Assembly (NCBI GenBank): GCA_947259375.1 | Contig: CAMYLZ010000025.1 | Coordinates: 372,001-436,000, forward strand | From: an uncultured Parvularculaceae bacterium | GTDB lineage: Bacteria; Pseudomonadota; Alphaproteobacteria; Caulobacterales; Parvularculaceae | Direction: 5' to 3' | DNA length: 64,000 nt | Shown: positions 18,235-25,814 of the stretch, in pieces | Position numbering within the stretch: position 1 is the stretch's first letter | Layout: the number at the start of each line of letters is the position of its first letter | Made by a program: the position numbers and the translations under genes | Notes under the pieces: generated by a model | The model's input: only the letters and a program-made list of their open reading frames with translations | The model's database searches: none | Told to the model about the DNA's origin: nothing

Positions 18235-19458
18235 ATGAGCGACGAAAGCAAGGCGCTGATTGAAGCAGGCGATCAGTCACACTATCCGTTCTTTTTCCAG
18301 CAAGTCTTGAAAATTGCTGCGCGCATTCGCTATGGCTCGCTGATTTTCGAATTACCCGGCGGGCGCACGCTGACATTTCGCGGCAAGGAAGAACAAGACG
18401 CGGTCGGTGTGATAATCGTGCGTGATTTCGCTTTCGCCCGGCGTACGGTGCTCGGCGGCGATATCGGGTTTTTCGAAAGCTACGCAGACGGGCAATGGGA
18501 CACGCCGGCGCTCGCGGATTGCCTCTATATTTTCGCGCGCAATGCCGATCATGTGCAAGAAGCCTTTACCGCCTCGCCGCTGATCGGCCTTGTGCAGAAC
18601 CTTCGCCACGCCTGGAACAAGAACACCAAGGCCGGCTCGAAACGCAACATCGCCGCCCATTACGATCTCGGCAACGCCTTTTACGAAAAATGGCTCGACG
18701 ACACGATGACCTATTCATCAGCGCGCTACGCCGGGCCGCAGGGCGCGCTGCAGGATGCGCAGCTCAACAAATATCGCAGCCTTGCCGCAGCGATTGACCT
18801 CAAACCCGGCGACCATGTGCTCGAAATCGGCTCTGGCTGGGGCGGTTTCGCTGAATTCGCAGCAAAGAATGCCGGCGCGAAGGTCACGGGGCTGACGATT
18901 TCTCCGTCGCAATATGATTACGCCCGCAAACGGATTTTTCGCCAAGGCCTGAACGACAAAGTGGAATTCCGTCTGCTCGACTATCGCGACATTGACGAGA
19001 CATTCGACAAGGTCGCCTCGATCGAAATGTTCGAGGCGGTCGGCAAGGAATATTGGCCGGCCTATTTCGACAAGGTGCGCGACGCCTTGAAACCCGGCGG
19101 CGTCGCGGGGCTGCAAATCATCACCATCGCCGACCGGTTCTTCGACCGTTATTTGCGGTCAACGGATTTCATCCAGCGCTATATCTTTCCCGGCGGCGTG
19201 TTGCCGAGCGAGAAAATTCTCGGCGATCTTGTCGCCCAGGCCGGCCTCACCATGCGTAGCGTTTCCGCCTTTGGCGAGGATTATGCGCGCACCTTGTCCG
19301 AATGGCGCGAGCGTTTTCTGACCGCATGGGACGAAATCAGCCCGCTCGGCTTCGATGAGCGGTTTAAAAAACTCTGGCGGTTTTACCTCGCCTATTGCGA
19401 GGCGGGTTTCAAAGCGGGCACCACCAATGTCTGCCAGATCGCCGCGCAGCGGGCTTAA
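18235..19458 (+). CDS. cfa: Cyclopropane-fatty-acyl-phospholipid synthase family methyltransferase
   Basis: Members of this family use S-adenosylmethionine to modify unsaturated acyl chains of phospholipids, usually by forming a cyclopropane ring. The 407-residue product has an N-terminal lipid-binding-like domain (to about residue 140), the family stretch NIAAHYDLGNAFYEKWLDDTM near residue 142 and SAM motif I VLEIGSGWGGFAEF near residue 197, then IEMFEAVGKEYWP near residue 264. No signal peptide. The gene stands alone after phr, separated by 78 bp, and a gene-free stretch follows. Related family members make tuberculostearic-type or other methylated lipids, so the exact product is inferred. 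Confidence 0.88.
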   Translation: MSDESKALIEAGDQSHYPFFFQQVLKIAARIRYGSLIFELPGGRTLTFRGKEEQDAVGVIIVRDFAFARRTVLGGDIGFFESYADGQWDTPALADCLYIFARNADHVQEAFTASPLIGLVQNLRHAWNKNTKAGSKRNIAAHYDLGNAFYEKWLDDTMTYSSARYAGPQGALQDAQLNKYRSLAAAIDLKPGDHVLEIGSGWGGFAEFAAKNAGAKVTGLTISPSQYDYARKRIFRQGLNDKVEFRLLDYRDIDETFDKVASIEMFEAVGKEYWPAYFDKVRDALKPGGVAGLQIITIADRFFDRYLRSTDFIQRYIFPGGVLPSEKILGDLVAQAGLTMRSVSAFGEDYARTLSEWRERFLTAWDEISPLGFDERFKKLWRFYLAYCEAGFKAGTTNVCQIAAQRA

Positions 19459-19474
19459 AGCCCTGTCTCCGCCG

Positions 19475-19501
19475 GCGCCGCGATAAAGTCGTGGCGAGTC
19501 G
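19475..19501. repeat. 27-bp imperfect direct repeat, copy A (copy B 19610-19636)
   Basis: The two copies share 24 of 27 positions with the core AAGTCGTGGCGA and lie 135 bp apart. They look like parts of a dispersed intergenic repeat family; other genomic copies cannot be checked here. Confidence 0.7.
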
Positions 19502-19533
19502 AGCGTTAAGATGCTTGATCTCCACCCGCGACT

Positions 19534-19555
19534 CCCCACGGCCCCGACCGTGGGG
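19534..19555. repeat. Hairpin CCCCACGG/CCGTGGGG
   Basis: A perfect 8-bp inverted repeat with a 6-nt loop lies between the two direct repeat copies. No T-run follows on either strand, so it is not a typical terminator of the convergent genes. Confidence 0.6.
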
Positions 19556-19746
19556 CCCAGCTCCCGCCCTTGCCGCAAATGCATCAAATGCGGTTGGATC
19601 CGGTGATGGGCGCCACGATCAAGTCGTGGCGAATCGGCGCGCGAGGATAGGTCAAAAAACCCCTCGAATCCGCCTGCACGCATAGCGCGCATACCCCCGT
19701 CAAAAATACCTCATATCTGATGAAAATCTTCATGAATCCCGCCTTT

Positions 19747-19764
19747 GGTGGATAGTTATCCACC
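19747..19764. promoter_or_regulatory. Perfect palindrome GGTGGATA-GT-TATCCACC
   Basis: Two 8-bp arms separated by 2 bp pair perfectly. One arm includes TTATCCACC, one base from the DnaA box TTATCCACA; the other arm reads CTATCCACC on the opposite strand. It may be a protein-binding site; no adjacent gene reads away from it. Confidence 0.4.
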
Positions 19765-20002
19765 CCCTTTGCCGGCGGCCTTATCATGCATCTCACGTTG
19801 AAAGGCGGCCTCGAAACAAGGCGTCAGCAGGCGGATCGATCGCCGGGCGCGAACCCCTCACAAGGCCCTCTTCAATGTCGCGCCGCAGGCATCGCGCTGC
19901 AGCAGGCTGTTTGACATCGTAAAGAAGGTCCGCGCGACCGGTGCATTTGCAAAGCTGGCGCGCGGAGGGAAACAAAGGCGCGGCAAACCTCCGCCCTCGC
20001 CC

Positions 20003-20890
20003 CTAGCGAGTTTTCGCTAGGAACCGGCCGGCCACTGCGTCAAGCTTTTCGAGTAACGCCGGGTCGCGCGCCTCCGGCGCAGTGATCACAGCCATGTCGA
20101 GCGCGGTTTCTGCGCCAGACGGCGACGGGGCGCGCACCGGGCCGAGGCGTTTGGTCACCGCATCGACGAGCCGCGCAGCGTTCGCCGTATTGGCTTTCAA
20201 CGTCTCGAGGATCTTGCCGACCTCCACCGGACCCTCGGTTTCGTGCCAGCAATCATAGTCGGTGACCATGGCGAGCGTGGCGTAAGGCAGCTCCGCCTCG
20301 CGGGCGAGCTTGGCTTCCGGCATGCCGGTCATGCCGATGACGTCGCAGCCCCAGGAACGGTAAAGGTTCGATTCCGCCAGCGACGAAAATTGCGGCCCGT
20401 CAATCGCGATATATGTCCCGCCGCGATGATGGGGAATGCCGAGCGCGGCGCAGGAGGCGTCAAGCGCGTCGCCGAGCGCCGCGCACACCGGATGCGCCAT
20501 GGAGACATGGGCGACGAAGCCGGGGCCGAAAAAGCTTTTCTCGCGCTGGCTCGTGCGGTCGATGAACTGATCGACGGTAACGAATGTTCCGGGCGATAAT
20601 TCCTCGCGAAACGATCCGCAGGCGGAAATCGAAATCACATCCGTGACGCCCGCCCGCTTCAACGCATCGATATTGGCGCGATAATTCACATGCGAGGGCG
20701 GCAGGCGGTGCCCCGCCCCATGCCGCGCCAGGAACACCACCTCAACGCTGTTCATTCGCCCGCGCATCAGCGCATCCGAGGGCGCGCCCCAGGGCGTTTC
20801 AATGTCCAACCGCTCGGCGCCTTCAAGCGCGTCGACGGCGTAAACGCCCGACCCGCCGATGAAACCGAGAACGCGTTGATGATCAGTCAT
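20003..20890 (-). CDS. mtnP: S-methyl-5'-thioadenosine phosphorylase
   Basis: MtnP splits methylthioadenosine with phosphate into adenine and methylthioribose 1-phosphate, recycling the by-product of polyamine synthesis. The 295-residue product has the PNP/MTAP fold: GFIGGSGVYAV at residues 9-19 (phosphate loop), FLARHGAGHRLPPSHVNYRANI near residues 53-74, SISACGSF near residue 87, and GMTGMPEAKLARE near residue 180 with the adenine-pocket residues. Length matches the human-type trimeric enzyme. It is the last minus-strand gene before the gene-free stretch and is separated from petC by a terminator, so it is probably transcribed alone. Confidence 0.92.
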   Translation of the reverse strand: MTDHQRVLGFIGGSGVYAVDALEGAERLDIETPWGAPSDALMRGRMNSVEVVFLARHGAGHRLPPSHVNYRANIDALKRAGVTDVISISACGSFREELSPGTFVTVDQFIDRTSQREKSFFGPGFVAHVSMAHPVCAALGDALDASCAALGIPHHRGGTYIAIDGPQFSSLAESNLYRSWGCDVIGMTGMPEAKLAREAELPYATLAMVTDYDCWHETEGPVEVGKILETLKANTANAARLVDAVTKRLGPVRAPSPSGAETALDMAVITAPEARDPALLEKLDAVAGRFLAKTR

Positions 20891-20915
20891 GAAATGGCTC
20901 CTGAAGAAAATAAAA

Positions 20916-20943
20916 CCGGCGCTGCAATATCATGCAGCGCCGG
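20916..20943 (-). terminator. Intrinsic terminator of the petABC operon
   Basis: An 11-bp GC-rich stem CCGGCGCTGCA/TGCAGCGCCGG with a 6-nt loop is followed on the minus strand by TTTTATTTTC. It lies 28 bp beyond the petC stop and 25 bp before mtnP. Confidence 0.9.
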
Positions 20944-20971
20944 CGCAATCACAAAACGAAAACCCGTGAGG

Positions 20972-21895
20972 CTAGTGCTGGTCCGCCCAAATCTTGCGGT
21001 AGGACCAGTAAAGGATGCCGGCGAGGATGATCAGATAGATGATCGACATGACGCCAAGCGCCTTGCGCGCCTCCATCTTAGGCTCGGCAGCCCACATCAG
21101 GAACTCGGTGACGTCCTTGGCGTATTGCTCGACCGTCTGCGGCGAGCCGTCGCCATATTCGATGATGCCGTCCGCCAGCGGCGGGGCCATGGCGAGAACG
21201 CCGCCGACCGGCACCTTGACGCCGTCCACCGGATGACCGTCATGCATGAATTCCGGTTTCATTGCTTGCGACATGTCGCCGTGGAAATACGGGTTGTAAT
21301 ACTGGCCCGGCGCAATTTCGACCGTCTCAGGCGCTTCCTCATAACCGACCAGCAGGCTGTAGACATAGTCCGGGCCCGCATGGCGCGCCTTGGTGATCAG
21401 CGACAGATCAGGCGGCAGGGCGTTGTTATTGGCGAGCCGCGCCAATTGTTCATTGGCGAAGGGCCCCGGAATGCGATCTGACGGAATCGCCGCCCGCGTG
21501 AACATGTCGCCCGTATCGTCGGGACCGTCGACGACCTGGTATTTGTATTTCGAGGCCAGCGCCTTGACGATCGGATTGTCGTTCGGGTTCGAACAATCGA
21601 GCTCTTCCGGGAAACCTTCCGGGCAGCGATCGAGATAGAACGGCCCGCCCTTCTGGCCGAGATTGCGGAACGCCACCAGATCGAGACCATGGCAATTAGA
21701 GCACACGGTTTCATAGACCTGATAGCCGCGTTGCAGCGCGTTCTGATCAAATGTCCCGAAGGCGCCGTCAAAATGCCAGTGCTGATGTTCAGGATGTTTG
21801 ACCTCGCCGCCGGCAGCGAGCGCACCGGATGTTGCGGCGAGCCCGGCGGCTGCGGCGACGGCGAAAGAGCGAAGGATATTCATCGTTTTCATCAT
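20972..21895 (-). CDS. petC: Cytochrome c1 of the bc1 complex
   Basis: Cytochrome c1 passes electrons from the Rieske centre to soluble cytochrome c on the periplasmic side. The 307-residue product has a signal peptide (residues 1-28, ending SGALAAG), a CSNCH haem-c motif at residues 65-69, a Met-containing stretch LAMAPPLADG that supplies the axial ligand near residue 232, and a single C-terminal anchor helix (SIIYLIILAGILYWSYRK). A second in-frame ATG follows the first directly. It starts 6 bp after petB. Confidence 0.96.
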   Translation of the reverse strand: MMKTMNILRSFAVAAAAGLAATSGALAAGGEVKHPEHQHWHFDGAFGTFDQNALQRGYQVYETVCSNCHGLDLVAFRNLGQKGGPFYLDRCPEGFPEELDCSNPNDNPIVKALASKYKYQVVDGPDDTGDMFTRAAIPSDRIPGPFANEQLARLANNNALPPDLSLITKARHAGPDYVYSLLVGYEEAPETVEIAPGQYYNPYFHGDMSQAMKPEFMHDGHPVDGVKVPVGGVLAMAPPLADGIIEYGDGSPQTVEQYAKDVTEFLMWAAEPKMEARKALGVMSIIYLIILAGILYWSYRKIWADQH

Positions 21896-21901
21896 TGGTC
21901 C

Positions 21902-23197
21902 CTACTCCGCCGGAGCTGCTGCGACGCCGGGCGCGGCGGAAGTTTCAGGTTTTGACGATTTTTTCAGAACGGCTTCCGAGATCGAACGCGGCAGCGGCTT
22001 GGGCGTTTCAAGAATGCCGAGCAGCGGCAGGATGATCAGGAAGAACCCGAAATAATACGCCGTCGCGATCTGCGAGCCGATCACATACCAGCCTTCCGGC
22101 GGCTTGCCGCCAAAGAAGCCGAGCGCGAGGCAGGCGATCACGAACAGCCCGAACCACATTTGCGCAATCGGGCGATAACGCATCGAGCGGACTTTCGACG
22201 TATCGAGCCACGGCAGCACGAACAGGACCAGGATCGATGCGAACATCGTGATCACGCCGCCGAGTTTCGCCGGGATAAAGAAGATGTCGAAGGTGATCGC
22301 GCGCAGCATCGCGTAGAACGGCAGGAAGTACCATTCGGGCACGATCAGCGGCGGCGTCGCCAGCGGGTTCGCCGGAATGTAATTGTCCGGGTGGCCGAGG
22401 CTGTTCGGGTTGAAGAACACGAACGCCGCGAACAGGATCAGGAAGACGACGATCGCGAAGCCGTCCTTCACCGTATAATAGGGATGGAACGGCACGGTGT
22501 CTTTCTTGACGTCTTTGACTTCAACGCCTGACGGATTGTTGTTGCCGCTGGTGTGGAACGCCCAGATATGCAGCGCCACCACGCCAAAGATCGCGAACGG
22601 CAACAGATAGTGCAGCGAGAAGAAGCGGTTGAGCGTCGGATTGTCGACCGAGAACCCGCCCCAGAGCAGCGTGCGGATATCGTCGCCAATGATCGGGATC
22701 GCCGAGAACAGGTTGGTGATCACCGTCGCGCCCCAATAGGACATCTGGCCCCAGGGCAGCACATAGCCCATGAACGCCGTCGCCATCATCAGCAGGAAGA
22801 TGACCACGCCGAGCATCCAGGTGACTTCGCGCGGTTCCTTGTAGGAGCCGTAATAAAGGCCGCGGAACATGTGGATATAAACAGCGAGGAAGAACATCGA
22901 CGCGCCATTGGCGTGCACATAGCGCATCAGCCAGCCGTAATTCACGTCGCGCATGATGTGCTCGACGCTTTCAAAGGCGAGCGAGGTGTGCGGCGTGTAA
23001 TGCATGGCGAGCACGATGCCGGTGATGATCTGGATCATCAGGCAAACGGTCAGGATGCCGCCGAAGGTCCACCAGTAATTGAGATTTTTCGGTGTCGGAA
23101 AATCCATGAAATCCGCGCTCATGCGGATGATCGGCAGGCGCTTGTCCAGCCATTTCTCGACGCCCGTTGAAGGCTGATAATTGGAAGCGTGGCTCAT
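21902..23197 (-). CDS. petB: Cytochrome b of the bc1 complex
   Basis: Cytochrome b carries the two b haems and the quinol oxidation and reduction sites in the membrane. The 431-residue product has about eight membrane helices, the [17 protein letters not shown] segment near residue 78 and [13 protein letters not shown] with haem-related residues, [12 protein letters not shown] at the Qo site near residue 150, and the PEWY motif within [16 protein letters not shown] near residue 287. A 20-residue Ala/Pro/Lys tail extends the C-terminus. It lies 14 bp after petA. Confidence 0.97.
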   Translation of the reverse strand: MSHASNYQPSTGVEKWLDKRLPIIRMSADFMDFPTPKNLNYWWTFGGILTVCLMIQIITGIVLAMHYTPHTSLAFESVEHIMRDVNYGWLMRYVHANGASMFFLAVYIHMFRGLYYGSYKEPREVTWMLGVVIFLLMMATAFMGYVLPWGQMSYWGATVITNLFSAIPIIGDDIRTLLWGGFSVDNPTLNRFFSLHYLLPFAIFGVVALHIWAFHTSGNNNPSGVEVKDVKKDTVPFHPYYTVKDGFAIVVFLILFAAFVFFNPNSLGHPDNYIPANPLATPPLIVPEWYFLPFYAMLRAITFDIFFIPAKLGGVITMFASILVLFVLPWLDTSKVRSMRYRPIAQMWFGLFVIACLALGFFGGKPPEGWYVIGSQIATAYYFGFFLIILPLLGILETPKPLPRSISEAVLKKSSKPETSAAPGVAAAPAE

Positions 23198-23211
23198 CAG
23201 TCTTTTTCCCC

Positions 23212-23808
23212 TTAGCCGATTTTCACGACGGTATCGGAGGTGAATTCATAAGGCGGGATCGGCAGGTTCTCCGGCGCCGGGCCTTTGCGGATCCGGCCCG
23301 ACACATCGTAGTGCGAGCCGTGGCAGGGGCAGAACCAGCCATTATATTCGCCGCGATTCTCGCCGGCGCTGGTGCCGAGCGGGATGCAGCCGAGATGCGT
23401 GCAGACGCCGACGAGGATCAGCCATTCCGGCCGGGCGACGCCGTCAGCGTCGGTGACGCGCGCGGCGTCAGACGCATCGGCGTCGGTTCCGACATTCGAA
23501 TTGCGCGCGGTCGCGTCTTTTAACTCGGCGATCGGCGTTGCTTCGGCTTCGGCGATTTCCTCAGCCGTGCGATGGCGAATGAACACCGGTTTGCCTTGCC
23601 ACATCACTTTGATCGCCTGGCCTGCCGGCACGGCGGACAGATCGACCTCTTTGGTAGAGAGCGCCAGCACAGAGGCGTCCGGGTTCATCTGGTGAACCAG
23701 CGGCCAGAGCACCGCGCCGGCCCCGGCGGCGGCGGTCGCCGCGCCGAAGATGTGAATGAAATCGCGGCGGGTCGGTTCGCCGTCTTCCGGTAAATCGGAT
23801 GTCGTCAT
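23212..23808 (-). CDS. petA: Ubiquinol-cytochrome c reductase iron-sulfur subunit (Rieske)
   Basis: The Rieske subunit takes the first electron from quinol. From start 23808 ([17 protein letters not shown]) the product has 198 residues. The N-terminal [19 protein letters not shown] is the twin-arginine type signal-anchor found in Rieske proteins. The [2Fe-2S] ligands are in CTHLGC (near residue 138) and CPCHGSHYD (near residue 158), including the two Cys that form the stabilising disulfide. An extension to 23874 would add 22 residues ahead of the usual N-terminus. First gene of petABC; divergent from trmL. Confidence 0.95.
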   Translation of the reverse strand: MTTSDLPEDGEPTRRDFIHIFGAATAAAGAGAVLWPLVHQMNPDASVLALSTKEVDLSAVPAGQAIKVMWQGKPVFIRHRTAEEIAEAEATPIAELKDATARNSNVGTDADASDAARVTDADGVARPEWLILVGVCTHLGCIPLGTSAGENRGEYNGWFCPCHGSHYDVSGRIRKGPAPENLPIPPYEFTSDTVVKIG

Positions 23809-23966
23809 GGCTGTTTCTTCGCCCTTAGGAATCTGCGCCCATAAAACAAGTAGAATCGCCGGGGTGTTTGACATGTCCTTTGTCGAAAGTCTAGGTGACC
23901 AAGCGCTGCGGCCTAGCGTCGCGACAGGGACGAGACAGCGTACGAAAACTGTGCAAAAACAGTTGC

Positions 23967-24443
23967 ATGCGGCTTGCTCTTTATCAACCGGACATCCCCC
24001 AGAATGTCGGCGCGGCGATTCGCGCGGCGGCCTGTTTCGGCGCGCGGCTCGACGTCATCGAGCCCTGCGGCTTTCCCCTCAATGCGCGCGAGGTTCGGCG
24101 GGTGGCGATGGACTATGGCGCGGGCGCGGCGCCGCTGGCCCACCGGGGCTGGAACGCCTTCCTCGAAACGCGCGGCGGATCGCGGCTTTTGCTTTTGACC
24201 ACAGCCGCCGACGCGACGATCTGGGACTTTGCTTTCCGGTCGGACGATATCTTGTTAATGGGACGCGAAAGCGCCGGCGCGCCGGAAGAAGTTCACGCGG
24301 CGGCCGACGCCCGCTTGCGCATCCCCCTCGCCCCGGCCGCCCGCTCGCTGAATATTCATGTGGCCGCCGCTGTGGCGCTCGCCGAAGCGCGCCGGCAGGT
24401 CGGGTGGGATGATGCGGCTTCAAATTCAGGAAACGCCGAATGA
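23967..24443 (+). CDS. trmL: tRNA (cytidine/uridine(34)-2'-O)-methyltransferase TrmL
   Basis: TrmL methylates the wobble ribose of certain tRNA-Leu species. The product from ATG 23967 ([16 protein letters not shown]) has 158 residues, the normal size for this minimal SPOUT enzyme. SPOUT motifs are [14 protein letters not shown] near residue 13, [14 protein letters not shown] near residue 97 and [26 protein letters not shown] near residue 118, which form the knot that binds SAM. Earlier in-frame codons reach 23895 but are not conserved. The stop overlaps the next start (ATGA). Confidence 0.93.
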   Translation: MRLALYQPDIPQNVGAAIRAAACFGARLDVIEPCGFPLNAREVRRVAMDYGAGAAPLAHRGWNAFLETRGGSRLLLLTTAADATIWDFAFRSDDILLMGRESAGAPEEVHAAADARLRIPLAPAARSLNIHVAAAVALAEARRQVGWDDAASNSGNAE

Positions 24444-24871
24444 AACAATCGATCGTTCACATCGCCCTTGTCGTGCGCGATTATGACGAGGCGCTCGACT
24501 TTTACACGCGCAAGCTGAACTTCACCCTTGTCGAGGACACCTATCAGCCCGAGCAAGACAAGCGCTGGGTGGTGGTGGCGCCGCCGGGGGGAGCCGGAAC
24601 CACCATCCTGCTCGCGCGGGCCTCGAAACCGGAACAGGAGCCCTTTATCGGGAATCAGGCCGGCGGTCGCGTATTCTTGTTTCTCAACACCGATGACTTC
24701 TGGCGTGATTACAACGAAATGAAAGAGCGCGGCGTTCGTTTTATCCGCGATCCCAAGGAAGCCGATTATGGAACCGTCGCCGTGTTTGAAGACCTCTACG
24801 GCAATTTATGGGATCTTGTGCAATTGAAGGCCAGCCATCCGCTCGCGATCCAACCGGGGAAAAGCAACTAA
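24440..24871 (+). CDS. VOC (glyoxalase/bleomycin-resistance fold) protein
   Basis: The 143-residue product is a single-domain vicinal-oxygen-chelate protein: it begins [26 protein letters not shown], the typical first beta-alpha unit with a metal-ligand His, and repeats the fold near residue 70 (VFLFLNTDDF) ending with VAVFEDLYGNLWDLVQ, with a Glu ligand near residue 116. Members include glyoxalases, dioxygenases and resistance proteins, so the substrate is unknown. Its start overlaps trmL by 4 bp and hemF follows after 3 bp, so the three are probably co-transcribed. Confidence 0.85.
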   Translation: MKQSIVHIALVVRDYDEALDFYTRKLNFTLVEDTYQPEQDKRWVVVAPPGGAGTTILLARASKPEQEPFIGNQAGGRVFLFLNTDDFWRDYNEMKERGVRFIRDPKEADYGTVAVFEDLYGNLWDLVQLKASHPLAIQPGKSN

Positions 24872-24874
24872 GAC

Positions 24875-25747
24875 ATGTCGCTAGAGAGTAATAAACAAAC
24901 CGCCCAAGCATGGTTCGAAACCTTGCGCGACCAGATTTGCGGCGCGTTTGAACGGCTCGAGGATGAAGCCGGCCCGCTTTACGCCGACATGCCGGCGGGG
25001 CGGTTCGAAAAGACGCCATGGACGCGCGGCAATGGCGATGAAGACCAGGGCGGCGGCGTCATGGGCATGTTGCATGGCCGGGTCTTTGAAAAAGCCGGCG
25101 TTCACATCTCGACCGTCCATGGCGAGTTTTCCGAAGAGTTCCGCGCGCAAATCCCCGGTGCGGAAGAAGACCCGCGTTTCTGGGCGTCCGGCATTTCGCT
25201 GATCGCCCATCCGCGCAATCCGCATGCGCCGGCCGCGCATATGAACACGCGGATGATCGTCACCACGAAATGGTGGTTCGGCGGCGGCGGCGACTTGAAC
25301 CCTATGCACCCGGCCTATCGCAACGAGACGCATCAAGACACGCTCGACTTTCATGCCGCGATGCAGGCGGCCTGCGATGCGCATGACCCGGCCTATTTCG
25401 AAAAGTTCAAAAAATGGTGCGACGACTATTTCTTCCTGCCGCACCGGAACGAGCCGCGCGGCGTCGGCGGCATATTCTACGACCGCCACAATAGCGGCGA
25501 CTGGGCGCGCGACTTTGCCTTCACGCAGGATGTGGGCAGGGCGTTCCGCGACATCTATCCGCAACTCGTCGCCAGGCGCATGGACCAGCCCTGGACGGAT
25601 GATGATCGCGAAAAACAGCTCATCCAGCGCGGGCGCTATGCGGAGTTTAATCTGCTTTACGATCGCGGCACCACATTCGGCCTCAAGACCGGCGGCAATG
25701 TGAATTCCATTCTCTCCTCCCTGCCGCCGGAAGCAAAATGGCCTTGA
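24875..25747 (+). CDS. hemF: Oxygen-dependent coproporphyrinogen III oxidase
   Basis: HemF oxidatively decarboxylates coproporphyrinogen III in haem synthesis, using oxygen and no iron-sulfur cluster. The 290-residue product has the family signatures [17 protein letters not shown] near residues 72-88 (written here in part), [13 protein letters not shown] near residue 114 with the proton-donor His, and the [17 protein letters not shown] stretch near residue 258. An alternative early start exists but this frame matches family length. It lies 3 bp after the VOC gene. Haem supply fits the nearby bc1 complex. Confidence 0.95.
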   Translation: MSLESNKQTAQAWFETLRDQICGAFERLEDEAGPLYADMPAGRFEKTPWTRGNGDEDQGGGVMGMLHGRVFEKAGVHISTVHGEFSEEFRAQIPGAEEDPRFWASGISLIAHPRNPHAPAAHMNTRMIVTTKWWFGGGGDLNPMHPAYRNETHQDTLDFHAAMQAACDAHDPAYFEKFKKWCDDYFFLPHRNEPRGVGGIFYDRHNSGDWARDFAFTQDVGRAFRDIYPQLVARRMDQPWTDDDREKQLIQRGRYAEFNLLYDRGTTFGLKTGGNVNSILSSLPPEAKWP

Positions 25748-25790
25748 CCTCCCTATGGTGCGGCGGCGGCCATCGCCTTTGCGCGGACGC

Positions 25791-25810
25791 CTCCTCCGCA
25801 AGCGGAGGAG
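25791..25810 (+). promoter_or_regulatory. Hairpin hiding the ribosome binding site of the ABC operon
   Basis: CTCCTCCGC (25791-25799) pairs perfectly with GCGGAGGAG (25802-25810). The right arm is itself the Shine-Dalgarno sequence GGAGGAG, placed 4 bases before ATG 25815. The hairpin would mask the ribosome site. No T-run follows, so it is not a standard terminator of hemF. Confidence 0.6.
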
Positions 25811-25814
25811 TAAG

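Larger units (their letters stand above)
19459..20002. other. Gene-free convergent region with repeats
   Basis: The 544 bp between cfa (plus) and mtnP (minus) contain no recognisable gene. Within it are a 27-bp imperfect direct repeat, an 8-bp hairpin and an 18-bp palindrome, listed separately. The minus-strand translation shows low-complexity strings such as DSPRLDRGA and DSPRLYRGA, the kind produced by dispersed intergenic repeats rather than by a protein gene. Confidence 0.6.

Noticed and set aside
19159-19692. 177-residue minus-strand open frame into the gene-free region
   Set aside because: It covers the cfa 3' end in antisense and the intergenic repeats, with repeated DSPRLDRGA-type strings and no domain.
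23868-23896. TTGACA-like -35 box before trmL
   Set aside because: The -35 is good, but the hexamer 17 bp downstream (CTAGGT) is a poor -10, so no promoter was called.
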